Shown: positions 25,238 to 34,724, counted from the first letter of the stretch. The stretch is 64,000 nucleotides of DNA from Muribaculaceae bacterium Isolate-002 (NCI) (GCA_004102805.1 SCEG01000007.1:18106-82105); one strand, 5' to 3'. Notes: a model not told the origin generated them from the sequence alone. Translations and numbers: made by a program.

Positions 25238-27259
25238 ATGCGTCTGACACGTCCGCCATTGTCTTACATCCCCCTGCTGCCGGTGCTTTCGGGCATCGTG
25301 GCAGGGGTTTTGTGTGCCCGTTTTCTTCCGGTCGGGCCGTGGCTTATGGCGGGTGTAGCTGTGGCTTCGGCCTTTGTCGGAGTGCTGCTCAGACGGTCGG
25401 TTCTCGTTGAAATCCTGTTGTCGGCGGCGCTTGGGGTGGCAGCAGTCGCGATATCCGTGCCTGTGAGTCTCGACGGGGCCCCGGGACGCGATACTGTGCT
25501 CGGAGGTGTCGTTACGGATGTAGTGCAATTATCTGAACATCAGTGGGTAACGGTCGATGTCGGCGATGCCTGCGTCAGGGCTTGCAGGGTGCAGTTCACC
25601 TATCCGTCATTTGACCCGGTGCTTGCACCGGGTGATATCATATCATTTTCCGGCACATACTCCCTGCCGCGGCGCGACACCGATATCCCGCTTGAGGATA
25701 ATCTGTCGGAATACTATTACAATCAGGGCGTGTCGTTGCTGTGCTATGCGCCCGTGGGAAGCCTTGAGGTGAAGGGGATGAGCGGCAATCTGTTGCTTGC
25801 GATGAAACGGTGGCGCGCAAGGGTGGCCGACGCGCTGCTGTCGTCGGCTCTCGACGAGCGCACGGCGATATTTATAGCCGCTGTCCTGACCGGCGACAGC
25901 AGTGCGGTCTCCGATGAATGCCGTCGGAAATATGCCGCCGCGGGTGTGGCGCACATCCTTGCGCTTAGCGGCGCGCATGTGGCGGTCATTGCGGCCACGG
26001 TGTCATTGCTGCTGTTTCCTCTCGTCATGGCCGGGCACCGCAGGGCGCGGTGGTGGCTGACGATTGCCGTGTTGTGGGGCTATGCGCTGTTCACGGGGAT
26101 GTCACCCTCGGTGTGCCGTGCTGTCATCATGGCAACTGCCGTGTTGCTGTCACTTGTTCTCGACAGGCCGCGTTCGTCGCTCAACGCTCTGTGTCTGGCG
26201 GCTGCGGTCATTCTGGTGTTCTCCCCGATGTCGCTCATGCAGGCCGGATTTCAGCTGTCGTTTGCAGCCACACTGTCAATAATATTGCTGACGCCGCGTC
26301 TTGCTCCGGTGTCGTTACACCGAGTGCGCGGCTATAGGGTATGGGTTGCCGCTGCAGCAACTCTCGCTGCCACTGCGGGCACTTTTCCGCTTATGGCGCT
26401 CCATTTTCACAGTGTGCCGGTCTACTTCTTTATCGCCAATATGGCTGCTGTGGCGGTGATGCCTGTCATGATAGCCGGCGGACTGGTTTTCACCTCATTT
26501 CTACTTGTTGCAGGAGCAGAGCCGGCATGGATTGTCGCGATGCTCGACGGTGTGTATTCGCTGTTTGATGCCGTGGCATCTGCCGTGGCGCATCTGCCAG
26601 GCGCTACTGTCGACAATATCTATATCGATGCGTGGCTTGTGGTTCCGATGTATCTTGCATTGGCGTTTTTCGCCGCGTATCTTTATCAGCGGCATAGAAG
26701 CTATGCCGTGCTTGCCGTTGCCACGCTGCTCTTTACCTTTGGAGCTGCCTCGGCTACGGAAGTGCGGCATGCCGACGGCGAGGCGTATATGCTTCGCTCG
26801 ACAGATGCGACATCTATAGCTTTTCACAGGGGTGACACTCTGCGTGTGCTGACAACGTCGCCGCGCCATAATCATCGCTACGACTCTGTGAAGTGGTGCG
26901 AACGCTACCGCGACTATATCGCCACGCGCGGCATCCGTTTTGTCGACATACAGCCGCTTGACAGCCAACTGATGACAGCTGACGGCACGCTTCGCTTCGG
27001 CCGCAGGGTCATGCTCGTGGCGCATGCGGCCGATGAAGGTTCCGCAGGCTCGCGTAACGCAATGACAAAAACTGACTACTGCCTGGTGACGGCGAAATGG
27101 TATGGTGACCCGGTTGAATTGGCCCGTCGGTCCGGCGCCGACACCGTGGTGTTGTCGACAGAGATAAATTCAAGGCGTCGCAAACGCTATAAGATGGAAC
27201 TCGAGGCAGCCGGAGTGCCTGTAATCGACCTGGGCATTCGTCAGCTGAACTCTCTATGA
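25238..27259 (+). CDS. comEC: ComEC/Rec2-family DNA-uptake channel protein
   Basis: 673 residues. An N-terminal membrane stretch with DUF4131-like strands (VVTDVVQLSEHQWVTVDVG) leads into the Competence domain: IFIAAVLTGDSSAVS, AAAGVAHILALSGAHVAV, LFTGMSPSVCRAVIMA and FSPMSLMQAGFQLSFAAT. About ten helices follow. The C-terminal 150 residues are soluble but lack the HxHxDH metal site of a beta-lactamase-fold nuclease, so this is the short form common in Bacteroidetes. It should pass single-stranded DNA through the inner membrane; competence in this organism is not shown. Ends five bases before the convergent murA. Confidence 0.88.
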   Translation: MRLTRPPLSYIPLLPVLSGIVAGVLCARFLPVGPWLMAGVAVASAFVGVLLRRSVLVEILLSAALGVAAVAISVPVSLDGAPGRDTVLGGVVTDVVQLSEHQWVTVDVGDACVRACRVQFTYPSFDPVLAPGDIISFSGTYSLPRRDTDIPLEDNLSEYYYNQGVSLLCYAPVGSLEVKGMSGNLLLAMKRWRARVADALLSSALDERTAIFIAAVLTGDSSAVSDECRRKYAAAGVAHILALSGAHVAVIAATVSLLLFPLVMAGHRRARWWLTIAVLWGYALFTGMSPSVCRAVIMATAVLLSLVLDRPRSSLNALCLAAAVILVFSPMSLMQAGFQLSFAATLSIILLTPRLAPVSLHRVRGYRVWVAAAATLAATAGTFPLMALHFHSVPVYFFIANMAAVAVMPVMIAGGLVFTSFLLVAGAEPAWIVAMLDGVYSLFDAVASAVAHLPGATVDNIYIDAWLVVPMYLALAFFAAYLYQRHRSYAVLAVATLLFTFGAASATEVRHADGEAYMLRSTDATSIAFHRGDTLRVLTTSPRHNHRYDSVKWCERYRDYIATRGIRFVDIQPLDSQLMTADGTLRFGRRVMLVAHAADEGSAGSRNAMTKTDYCLVTAKWYGDPVELARRSGADTVVLSTEINSRRRKRYKMELEAAGVPVIDLGIRQLNSL

Positions 27260-27264
27260 TATGT

Positions 27265-28575
27265 CTACTGACGAGCGATCGATGCTCCGAGAGCATTGAG
27301 GCGCAGGTCGATATCCTCATATCCGCGCTGTATCTGCTCAATGTTTCCTATCACCGATGTGCCTTTGGCCGATAGAGCGGCTATCAGCAGAGCGATGCCG
27401 GCGCGTATGTCGGGCGATGACATGCGGTGGGCGCGCAGCGGATAGCGGTGGTCGAGGCCTATCACCACGGCGCGGTGGGGATCGCAGAGGATAATCTGTG
27501 CACCCATGTCGATCAGCCGGTCGACGAAAAACAGTCGGCTCTCAAACATTTTCTGGTGTATCAGCACGCTTCCCTTGCATTGTGTAACCGCCACGAGGAT
27601 TACGCTGAGAAGGTCGGGCGTAAGTCCGGGCCACGGAGCGTCGGCTATGGTCGGTATCGAGCCGTCAAGACCCGTCTCGATCTCGTAGACATCTTGTTCG
27701 GGTATGAAAAGGTCGTCGCCCTGTTGCTGCACGTCGATGCCCAGACGGCGGAAACTCTGCGGAATGATGCCGAGATTGTCGATTGACACGTTGCGTATGG
27801 TGATTGACGATTGGGTCATCGCGGTCAGTCCGATAAACGAGCCGACTTCAATCATGTCTGGAAGTATGCGGTGGCGAGTGCCGCGTATGCTGCAAGTGCC
27901 GGTTACGGTCACAAGATTTGAGCCGATGCCGCGTATCTCCACACCCATTGCAGTGAGCATGCGGCACAGCTGTTGCAGATAGGGCTCGCAGGCGGCGTTA
28001 TAGATTGTGGTCTCGCCATTGGCCAGAGTGGCTGCCATGATGATGTTGGCGGTGCCGGTGACCGATGCCTCGTCAAGCAGCATGTATGACCCTTTGAGTC
28101 CTCCCGCGGGAGCTTCGAGGCGGAATGATGCCATTTCAGGGTCATATTCGGCGGTGGCGCCGAGCGCCATCAGTCCCTGTATGTGGGTGTCGACCTTGCG
28201 ACGTCCGATCTGGTCGCCCCCCGGTTTCGGGAAGTAGGCGCGGCCGAGGCGTGCCAGCAGCGGACCGATGAGAAGCACCGAGCCGCGGAGTTTCGATGAG
28301 CGCTGTATGAAATCAAGTGAGTTTACATAGTCGGCGTCGATGTTAGCGGCGCGGAATGTATAGCAGTGTTTTGAGTTGCGGGTCACGTCGACTCCCATCG
28401 CTTCAAGGAGTCCGATCAGGTTGCGCACATCGATGATGTCGGGTATGTTTTCTATCGTCACTTCATCGGTGGTAAGCAGACAGGCACTGATTACCTGAAG
28501 GGCTTCATTTTTGGCGCCCTGTGGTTCGATTGTTCCGGAGAGTTTTCGCCCTCCCTCGATTATAAATGAACTCAT
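27265..28575 (-). CDS. murA: UDP-N-acetylglucosamine 1-carboxyvinyltransferase with Asp at the fosfomycin site
   Basis: 436 residues from the ATG complement 28573-28575 (MSSFIIEGGRKLSG); the longer frame to 28653 adds unrelated sequence. IEPQGAKNEALQ, SKLRGSVLLIGPLLARLG, LLDEASVTGTANIIMAA, and IEVGSFIGL are all family motifs. The enzyme moves enolpyruvate from PEP to UDP-GlcNAc, first step of peptidoglycan synthesis. The catalytic loop reads KPGGDQIGRRK: residue 121 is Asp where most bacteria have the Cys that fosfomycin alkylates. Asp at this place is known to keep activity and give fosfomycin resistance. A promoter lies 165 bases upstream. Confidence 0.95.
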   Translation of the reverse strand: MSSFIIEGGRKLSGTIEPQGAKNEALQVISACLLTTDEVTIENIPDIIDVRNLIGLLEAMGVDVTRNSKHCYTFRAANIDADYVNSLDFIQRSSKLRGSVLLIGPLLARLGRAYFPKPGGDQIGRRKVDTHIQGLMALGATAEYDPEMASFRLEAPAGGLKGSYMLLDEASVTGTANIIMAATLANGETTIYNAACEPYLQQLCRMLTAMGVEIRGIGSNLVTVTGTCSIRGTRHRILPDMIEVGSFIGLTAMTQSSITIRNVSIDNLGIIPQSFRRLGIDVQQQGDDLFIPEQDVYEIETGLDGSIPTIADAPWPGLTPDLLSVILVAVTQCKGSVLIHQKMFESRLFFVDRLIDMGAQIILCDPHRAVVIGLDHRYPLRAHRMSSPDIRAGIALLIAALSAKGTSVIGNIEQIQRGYEDIDLRLNALGASIARQ

Positions 28576-28740
28576 ATCGGTTGAAACGTTAGTATTAGTA
28601 GGGGAGTAATCTGTTGTCAAAGAAAATCCGGGCAGACAGCGCCGCCGATGCAACTGAAATTGAATGCGGCCGTTTCCATCCGGTATTTGAAATTTAAAGG
28701 CGGAAATGCCCTGAAATGTTCATTCCCGTCAATCATTTTT

Positions 28741-28772
28741 CAAATTTACAAAATAAAAACAATATTACCAAT
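28741..28772 (-). promoter_or_regulatory. Promoter of murA
   Basis: Read leftward, TTG (28772-28770) and TAAATTTG (28748-28741) are 21 bases apart. This gives murA a leader of about 160 bases. The rest of the 28576-29015 spacer holds two hairpins listed separately and no credible gene. Confidence 0.6.
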
Positions 28773-28880
28773 TTCTGTAATCCTGTTTGTGTCACATCTT
28801 CAGCTCAAGCTGAATTAGCAGTACATGACAATATAATAATTCCCGGATTTGTCTTGAGGGTGTGGCAGCACTTCATATTG

Positions 28881-28907
28881 TAGTGACGCACGAGCCGTGC
28901 GTCACTA
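28881..28907. repeat. REP-like palindrome, copy 1
   Basis: TAGTGACGCACG (28881-28892), a 3-base AGC loop and the exact complement (28896-28907). Fifteen bases inside it (28889-28903) recur identically at 57719-57733, beside another gene. Dispersed short GC-rich palindromes of this kind are common between genes of Bacteroidales. Confidence 0.6.
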
Positions 28908-28934
28908 TTTCTTGAGGTATTGTGGTTAAAGCAG

Positions 28935-28970
28935 CGAAGCCGCTGTCCTTTTGCTCGGACAGCGGCTTCG
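28935..28970 (-). terminator. Strong hairpin after tonB
   Basis: A perfect 14-bp stem (28935-28948 with 28957-28970, core GAAGCCGCTGTCC) with an 8-base loop, 45 bases after the tonB stop. The T run in the leftward direction is short (ctgcttt), so termination may be partial. Confidence 0.6.
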
Positions 28971-29015
28971 CCTGTTATAGGAATGCTCGCGCGGGGCAAG
29001 CGTATGTTTCGGTTA

Positions 29016-29897
29016 TCAGACGCCCTGAAGCTTGAAGTTGATGGGGAGGGTGTACCATACGTTGACGGCCTGGCCGTTCATCTTGCCGGGGATAAACTTC
29101 GGCAAGGTCTTGACTACACGTACTGCTTCTTTGTCAAGGTCGGGGTCTTTTCCGCGAGCCACTTTGACTTCGCCGATCGAACCGTCGCGGGTTACCACAA
29201 ACTGCACGACTACCTTGCCCTGTACGTTGTTTTCCATTGCGATGGTAGGATACTTGATGTGGTCGCTGATGTATTTGAGAAGTGCGACATCACCGCCGGG
29301 GAACTGGGGCATCTGCTCTACAGAGGTAAATACCTTATCCTCTACAGGTTCGGGTTTTTTCTCTTCGACGATGACTTCGTTCTTGTGTTCGCGAACGATG
29401 TTGAGGTCGTCGGTACCCTGGTCGAAGTCGGTCGAACCGAGTGCTGTTGAGGTATCCTTGACATCATCGGCTGATTTTACTTCTTCTTTTACATCTTCGT
29501 CTTTCTGAACGAGGAATTCGGTGAACTTCTCGGTGTTGAGGATATCTTCAGCGAGAGCTTCTTCAACTTCAGGTTCGGGAATTTCCTCTTCCTGCTCCAT
29601 CTGGTTCTCCTCGGGGAGATCGAGTTCAACCGTAAGTTCGTCAAACTGCTCCTGCTCGATGTTTGCCAGAAGTTCGGCTACACGTTCCTTCTCGGCGCGC
29701 TCCTTTTCGGCACGATACATGCCATAGAGCCACGCTAAGATGAGCACGAGCGCGAGGCCGGCGATTACATAGAGCACAGCGAGATTGTGGCGACGGTCGC
29801 TGGCCTGACGGAGGGCGTAGGCTCCGAATTCTTTATTTTTACCTTCGAATATAAGGTCGGTCCATTCTTTCGATGAAAGATCTACATCTTTTGCCAT
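29016..29897 (-). CDS. tonB: TonB-family energy transducer
   Basis: 293 residues. A cytoplasmic lead (SSKEWTDLIFEGKNKEFGAYALR) common in Bacteroidetes TonB, one membrane helix at about 39-60, then a long acidic Glu/Pro-rich periplasmic linker (LDLPEENQMEQEEEIPEPE). The TonB C-terminal domain covers about 200-293: MPQFPGGDVALLKYISDHIKY, GKVVVQFVVTRDGSIGEVKV, VVKTLPKFIPGKMNGQAVNV. It passes proton-motive force from ExbB-ExbD to outer-membrane transporters such as SusC-type proteins. Last gene of the leftward exbB-exbD-exbD-tonB operon. Confidence 0.95.
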   Translation of the reverse strand: MAKDVDLSSKEWTDLIFEGKNKEFGAYALRQASDRRHNLAVLYVIAGLALVLILAWLYGMYRAEKERAEKERVAELLANIEQEQFDELTVELDLPEENQMEQEEEIPEPEVEEALAEDILNTEKFTEFLVQKDEDVKEEVKSADDVKDTSTALGSTDFDQGTDDLNIVREHKNEVIVEEKKPEPVEDKVFTSVEQMPQFPGGDVALLKYISDHIKYPTIAMENNVQGKVVVQFVVTRDGSIGEVKVARGKDPDLDKEAVRVVKTLPKFIPGKMNGQAVNVWYTLPINFKLQGV

Positions 29898-29933
29898 GTT
29901 CTTACAATTTTAAAAGTTAATAAATCTTGCATC

Positions 29934-30695
29934 TTATTCGGCAGAATTACGACGTTTGTAATCTACTATCAACAGAGAGTCGGTGGGTGTGTAAGTGCCG
30001 ATACGATATTGAGAGATCTGGTTGATCTGCATTTCGTCGAGGGCTGATATCACACTCTGCCATGAGGCCTGGGGTGTTGCCTTTACGGTAACCTGCGGAC
30101 GGGTTGTGAACGTACTGTCGTTGCGGACTTCGCGGGCGATATTCTGGAATTCCTCCTCTGTAATCTTGCCGCGACGCCACTGATCCTTGTAGCTTTCGAG
30201 CTTTTCTAGCACCTGGGCGTTTCTGTCGTGGAGCACGCGGCGTATGCCTTGTGTGGCGCTGCCGTCGTTTCCGACAAATTTCTCTGCTTTGACAGTATTG
30301 TCTACTTTGTAACCTTCTCCACCGAAAATGACGTTTTTGTTTTCGTCTATAGTCGGTTCGAAGCCGAAGTAGTAGTAAACCACATCGTTGGGATTGCCGT
30401 CGGCATCGGTCACAATGTTGCCGTCTTTATCACGTTCGGAGTCGATAATCAAAGTGATGGCTTTGGTTTCGGCTACGGTTTCGGAGTTGTCCTGCGTGCG
30501 CTCCTGATTGGGATCGGGAGGCGCGGGGAGGGCGATGCTAAGTGTCTGCGATTTAATCATCGTGGTACAAAGCATGAAGAACGTGATAAGGAGCATGTTC
30601 ATATCCACCATCGGGGTGAAGTCGACATGGATATGCATCTTCTTCTGGGCGCCTTTTTTCTTTTTGCCGCCGTCTGATTGTTCTATCTGTGCCAT
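29934..30695 (-). CDS. exbD: ExbD/TolR-family protein, second copy, with large insert
   Basis: 253 residues, against about 140 for typical ExbD. A basic cytoplasmic start (GGKKKKGAQKKMHIHVDFTP) leads to one membrane helix with the functional Asp in FTPMVDMNMLLITFFML. The periplasmic part has an extra 90-100 residues (strands around VVYYYFGFEPTIDENKN and a helical stretch LEKLESYKDQWRRGKITEEEF) before the usual end, VTVKATPQASWQSVISALDEMQ. Works with ExbB and the first ExbD as proton-driven motor. Starts five bases after the first exbD. Confidence 0.9.
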   Translation of the reverse strand: MAQIEQSDGGKKKKGAQKKMHIHVDFTPMVDMNMLLITFFMLCTTMIKSQTLSIALPAPPDPNQERTQDNSETVAETKAITLIIDSERDKDGNIVTDADGNPNDVVYYYFGFEPTIDENKNVIFGGEGYKVDNTVKAEKFVGNDGSATQGIRRVLHDRNAQVLEKLESYKDQWRRGKITEEEFQNIAREVRNDSTFTTRPQVTVKATPQASWQSVISALDEMQINQISQYRIGTYTPTDSLLIVDYKRRNSAE

Positions 30696-30700
30696 AATGA

Positions 30701-31489
30701 TTATTCGTTTTCAGATTTCAACGCCGTCATGACGGTGAATTTGTTCATTTTGATGGTACGGAGGTTTTCAAGCACTTTGTTGACAGTGTTGAATGAAGTG
30801 CCTCTGTCTGCTTTCACTGCTATGCCTTCGCCGGTCTTGCGCATCTTGAAGTTAAGAGTCTGCAATGCTTCGTCGTAGGGGGTAGCGTTGAATATCGCTC
30901 TCATCCAGATCTGGAATTCGTTGGTCTTGACAGGGTTGCCGTTTGCGTCAAGCTCCTTGGTCGCCAGATAGTTGATCAAAGGAATTCCGGAGTCGGCTCT
31001 GTCGAGGTCGCTCAACCATTCATCTTGCTTCGTCTGATCCAGGCTGAAGAATTCGTGCATTTTGAGGATGGGCACACCGAATGTGCCTACCTTGGCAAAT
31101 TTCTCGATATCTTCGTTTGTGATGCCGGGATCTTTACCGCCCGCTTCCTTGTAAAGAGCAATCGCATTTTTCAGGATTTCCTTGCGCAGGTTTTCCGAAC
31201 CCCATGCTCCGGGATTGTCCTCGGGGATGTCGGGGTTGGCTTCACCTGTCACAGAGAGATACACCTTGGGGGTATCCTTGTCATCCTCACTGGTGGCGAC
31301 GAGCACTTGGGCTACGTTCGACATCTGGATTTTCTGAGTGGATACCGACGGGGGTGTCACTACCTGGGTCGGCTCTTTCTGAAGGAACGTCGAAGTCAAC
31401 ATGAAGAAGGTAAGCAAAAGTACGGTCACGTCACTCATCGCGGTCATGTCGATGAGGGTGCTCTTCCTTTTTACTTTAATCTTTCCCAT
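30701..31489 (-). CDS. exbD: ExbD/TolR-family protein, first copy, with large insert
   Basis: 262 residues. KRKSTLIDMTAMSDVTVLLLTFFML holds the membrane helix with the conserved Asp. The periplasmic part is enlarged: a helical insert includes ENLRKEILKNAIALYKEAGG, ITNEDIEKFAKVGTFGVPI and DEWLSDLDRADSGIP before the closing ExbD half (IAVKADRGTSFNTVNKVLENL). It is a different protein from the second copy, not a fresh duplicate, so the motor is probably heteromeric (inference). Lies 51 bases after exbB. Confidence 0.9.
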   Translation of the reverse strand: MGKIKVKRKSTLIDMTAMSDVTVLLLTFFMLTSTFLQKEPTQVVTPPSVSTQKIQMSNVAQVLVATSEDDKDTPKVYLSVTGEANPDIPEDNPGAWGSENLRKEILKNAIALYKEAGGKDPGITNEDIEKFAKVGTFGVPILKMHEFFSLDQTKQDEWLSDLDRADSGIPLINYLATKELDANGNPVKTNEFQIWMRAIFNATPYDEALQTLNFKMRKTGEGIAVKADRGTSFNTVNKVLENLRTIKMNKFTVMTALKSENE

Positions 31490-31540
31490 ATTTTACTTAG
31501 ATGTTTTCGTTATTAATACTATTGTAAAATGAAGGTAGGA

Positions 31541-32572
31541 TTAGTGAGTTGCGGCAAACGATTGAACGATAGAGAAACCGATTTCGTCGATTGCGTAAGT
31601 CAGGTTGTCGATTTTGTTGGTGTAGAAGTTGTAAGAGATTACAGCGAATGCACCGGTTGCGATACCGAAGGCGGTGTTGATAAGTGCCTCAGAGATACCG
31701 GTAGAAAGTTCGGTTGAGTCGGGAGCACCAGATGCAGAAAGAGCCTGGAATGACTTGATCATACCGATCACAGTACCGAGAAGACCGACGAGAGTACCGA
31801 GGGTGGTGAGGGTAGCCACGATGGGGAGGTTCTGCTGGAGCGAGGGCATCTCGACTGCCATAGCTTCCTCAACTTCTTTCTGGAGGGTAGCTACTTTCTG
31901 CTCTTTGGTCAGAACGGTGTTGGCATCCATCTCTTTGTAGCGGTTGAGGGCTGCTGAAACAACAGCTGCAACAGAGCCTTTCTGCTTCTTGCAGAGAGCC
32001 TGAGCGCCGTCGATGTCGTTGCGTGCAAGACATTTCTTGACGTCAGATACGAACTTAGAGATTGAGCCTGTACCCTTGGCGCTCTTGAGGGCGATTGCAC
32101 GCTCTACAGAGAGTACGAGTACGGTGAGGAGGAGTGTCTGAAGGATAGGCACGATGATACCGCCTTTGAACACTGTACCTACGAGATCTTCGGGGTGAGC
32201 GTTCTTTGAAACGTATTCGGGTGCGAATGCCATTGAACCGCTGTAGTATGCTACTTTGGGTGCGCCTTCGAGGGTTTCGTCTTCAAGTGCTTTGGCTTCT
32301 TCTTTTGTGTAGACAGCAGCTGCGTCAACTTTTTCTGTTGTGCCGCCGGCTTTGGCCTCATAAAGGGGAATTCCGGCTTCGTTCTGGAGCTGGACTTTGC
32401 CGAAGTGGCTTGAGCTACCGAATACGAACAAGAACAAGCAAACGGCTACGATAAAGCAGGCGATGATCACCAAGAATGCGTTCTTGATACCACGTACTTT
32501 GCTTTTTTGCGCTTGACCTTTAGCCTTGTCGGCGGGACGCGGCTGGGGAGAATTGGGCTTTTGAGCTTCCAT
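31541..32572 (-). CDS. exbB: MotA/TolQ/ExbB proton-channel family protein
   Basis: 343 residues. A Lys/Ala-rich cytoplasmic start, one membrane helix near 26-52 (NAFLVIIACFIVAVCLFLFVFG), then a periplasmic segment of about 80 residues not found in E. coli ExbB. A second helix near 140-160 (GGIIVPILQTLLLTVLVLSVERAI), a cytoplasmic domain (ARNDIDGAQALCKKQKGSVA), and the last two helices with LPIVATLTTLGTLVGLLGTVIGMI and EALINTAFGIATGAFAVISYNFY complete the channel. First gene of the operon; long leader upstream. Confidence 0.93.
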   Translation of the reverse strand: MEAQKPNSPQPRPADKAKGQAQKSKVRGIKNAFLVIIACFIVAVCLFLFVFGSSSHFGKVQLQNEAGIPLYEAKAGGTTEKVDAAAVYTKEEAKALEDETLEGAPKVAYYSGSMAFAPEYVSKNAHPEDLVGTVFKGGIIVPILQTLLLTVLVLSVERAIALKSAKGTGSISKFVSDVKKCLARNDIDGAQALCKKQKGSVAAVVSAALNRYKEMDANTVLTKEQKVATLQKEVEEAMAVEMPSLQQNLPIVATLTTLGTLVGLLGTVIGMIKSFQALSASGAPDSTELSTGISEALINTAFGIATGAFAVISYNFYTNKIDNLTYAIDEIGFSIVQSFAATH

Positions 32573-32839
32573 AAAAGATAAATACTTAAATTAATGGTTA
32601 ATTAATAATGATTGTTTTTTTTGATTTTCTTAAAATAAGTTTGTTCTTTATTTTTCTATGATCAGGCAAGTAAAGTCAACGCTATTTTTCAGGCTTAGGT
32701 CCGTATTCATGGCTTAGGGTTTATGCTGTGCCCGCGTCGGTGGCGCGTTTGGAAATGCCGGTTGATATATAGCATAATTCTTGGTTTACTTGGAGGTCAT
32801 CCGCTTGCATTTTACAATGGTCTGCGTGACTTCTAACTG

Positions 32840-32870
32840 CAAATGTATCCTTTATTTTTTAACTATCAAA
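32840..32870 (-). promoter_or_regulatory. Promoter of the exbB-exbD-exbD-tonB operon
   Basis: Read leftward, TTTG (32870-32867), 19 bases, then TACATTTG (32847-32840). Initiation near 32833 leaves a leader of about 260 bases before exbB with no credible ORF. The divergent spacer between this and the nqr promoter (32871-33145) is AT-rich; I see no gene in it. Confidence 0.75.
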
Positions 32871-33145
32871 ATTTTTAAGCCTCAATTTCTTTATTTTGGC
32901 ATATTTTGTCACGGCGTAACGTTTTTTAAGTTATCGTAAGAATATTGCAGCCTTTTTCTACTGTTTATAATCAAAAACGGGCTGTGTTTTGTTGTTTGAA
33001 TGTGTAAGTATGCCGATGCCCGCAATGATGCTGTCAGGTTTTAATGGTTGTTAAATTTTAACATGACATATGAGTGAGATGCCCGAATTGAATAATTTTT
33101 TAAAAAAAAACATGTAATAATTTAAAATACTCAGAAATTAAAAAT

Positions 33146-33153
33146 TAAATTTG
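33146..33153 (+). promoter_or_regulatory. -7 element of the nqr operon
   Basis: TAAATTTG followed by C, giving a leader of about 170 bases to the nqrA ATG. A clear -33 element is missing in the poly-A region upstream. Confidence 0.5.
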
Positions 33154-33331
33154 CAGAAATTTTGGCGTGACTGCGCCAGCCATGATAAATCCATATACCT
33201 TATTTACGGTAGTGTAAATCCGTGTTGCTCCGGTGTAATTGCCTCAGCTTTGTGTTATTATAGAAAAATTGTGGCCGACTGCGTGGAAATCGCTTGAACT
33301 GAAACAATAATCATAGCTGATATAATTAAAT

Positions 33332-34669
33332 ATGAGCCGGAAATTAAAAATACGCAAAGGGCTTGACATAAAGATGGCCGGAGGGGTCGATGACCTCGCA
33401 GCCGTCGATGCGCCCCAATCGGCGTCATACGCCATAATTCCCGACGATTTTATCGGATTTGTCGCCAAACCGGCAGTGAAGGAGGGTGACAAGGTAAGTG
33501 CCGGTGCGCCATTGCTTTATGACAAGCGCGACGAGGCGCTGAAACTCGTATCGCCCGTGACGGGCACGGTGGAAGCTATCGTGCGCGGCGAGCGCCGCAA
33601 GATACTCCGCGTGGTAGTGAAGCCAGACGGCGGCAACGACCGCCTGACGCATGCCGTTTCGGTCAAAGACGAGGCTGAAGCCCGCAATCTGCTCAAAAAC
33701 TCCGGACTGTGGGCGATGATGCGCCAGCGTCCGTATGATATCGTGCCAAATCCCGATGCAGTGCCGCGCGACATATTTGTCACCGCGATTGACTCGGCGC
33801 CTCTGTCAGTCAGCCCGGCGGCATATTATAGCGACAAAGCGACTCTCGAGGCGGCTGTGGCACTGCTGTCGAAAATGACCCGCGGCAAGATATATGTCGG
33901 ACGCCGCGCCGACGGTCTTTTGGCCGATATCTCCGGAGCCGAGATGGTCGATGTGGAGGGTCCGCACCCGTCGGGCAATGCCGGAGTGCTGATTGCCAAT
34001 ATCTCTCCTGTCAACAAGGGGGAGACGGTATGGACACTCGACCTTGCCACATTGTGGCGCATCGGACGGCTGCTGCTGACCGGTTCGGTCGATTTCACCG
34101 ATTATGTGGCGCTGACCGGTTCGGAAGTCAAGACTCCGAAGGTGATGCGCACGGTCATCGGCGCTGCCATAGCGTCGCTTACCGACGGACAGCTTGTGCC
34201 GGCGACTCACCATCAGCGCATCATCTCGGGCAATGTGCTCACCGGAGTCACGGTCGGCGCAGACGGCTACCTGCGTTATCCCTACCGTCAGATTACCGTT
34301 ATACCGGAAGGTGACGATGTTTATGAATTCATGGGGTGGGCTTCGCTGTCGCCCCGCAAGATGAGCCAGAGCCGCACTTTTCCGGGCAAATTCCTCGGCC
34401 GGGTGTTCCGACCCGACGCACGTCTGCTCGGCGGCCGCAGGGCGCTCATAATGTCGGGCGAATATGACCGCTATATGCCTATGGACATCATGGCCGAATA
34501 TCTGCTTAAAGCCATCATAGGCCGCGACATCGAGAAGATGGAGAAGCTCGGCATCTACGAAGTGGCTCCCGAAGATTTCGCGCTCGGCGAGTATGCCGAC
34601 ACCTCAAAGACAGAGGCGCAGAAGATAGTGCGCGAGGGGCTCGACTATCTGCGCAAGGAGCTCGAATAG
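33332..34669 (+). CDS. nqrA: Na+-translocating NADH:quinone reductase subunit A
   Basis: 445 residues, standard for NqrA. The start RKLKIRKGLDIKMAGG is the family signature; the lipoyl-like KPAVKEGDKVSAGAPLLYDK and SPVTGTVEAIVRGERRKI follow. GMTAC-type cofactor motifs are not expected here because NqrA is the cytoplasmic, cofactor-poor subunit that helps form the quinone site. First of six genes in the usual order A-B-C-D-E-F. Start at 33332 gives the family N-terminus. Confidence 0.95.
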   Translation: MSRKLKIRKGLDIKMAGGVDDLAAVDAPQSASYAIIPDDFIGFVAKPAVKEGDKVSAGAPLLYDKRDEALKLVSPVTGTVEAIVRGERRKILRVVVKPDGGNDRLTHAVSVKDEAEARNLLKNSGLWAMMRQRPYDIVPNPDAVPRDIFVTAIDSAPLSVSPAAYYSDKATLEAAVALLSKMTRGKIYVGRRADGLLADISGAEMVDVEGPHPSGNAGVLIANISPVNKGETVWTLDLATLWRIGRLLLTGSVDFTDYVALTGSEVKTPKVMRTVIGAAIASLTDGQLVPATHHQRIISGNVLTGVTVGADGYLRYPYRQITVIPEGDDVYEFMGWASLSPRKMSQSRTFPGKFLGRVFRPDARLLGGRRALIMSGEYDRYMPMDIMAEYLLKAIIGRDIEKMEKLGIYEVAPEDFALGEYADTSKTEAQKIVREGLDYLRKELE

Positions 34670-34724
34670 CAGCTTCGGCATGAAATTTTGAATTAATATT
34701 TTAGCAAACGCTACTGCATTATAG

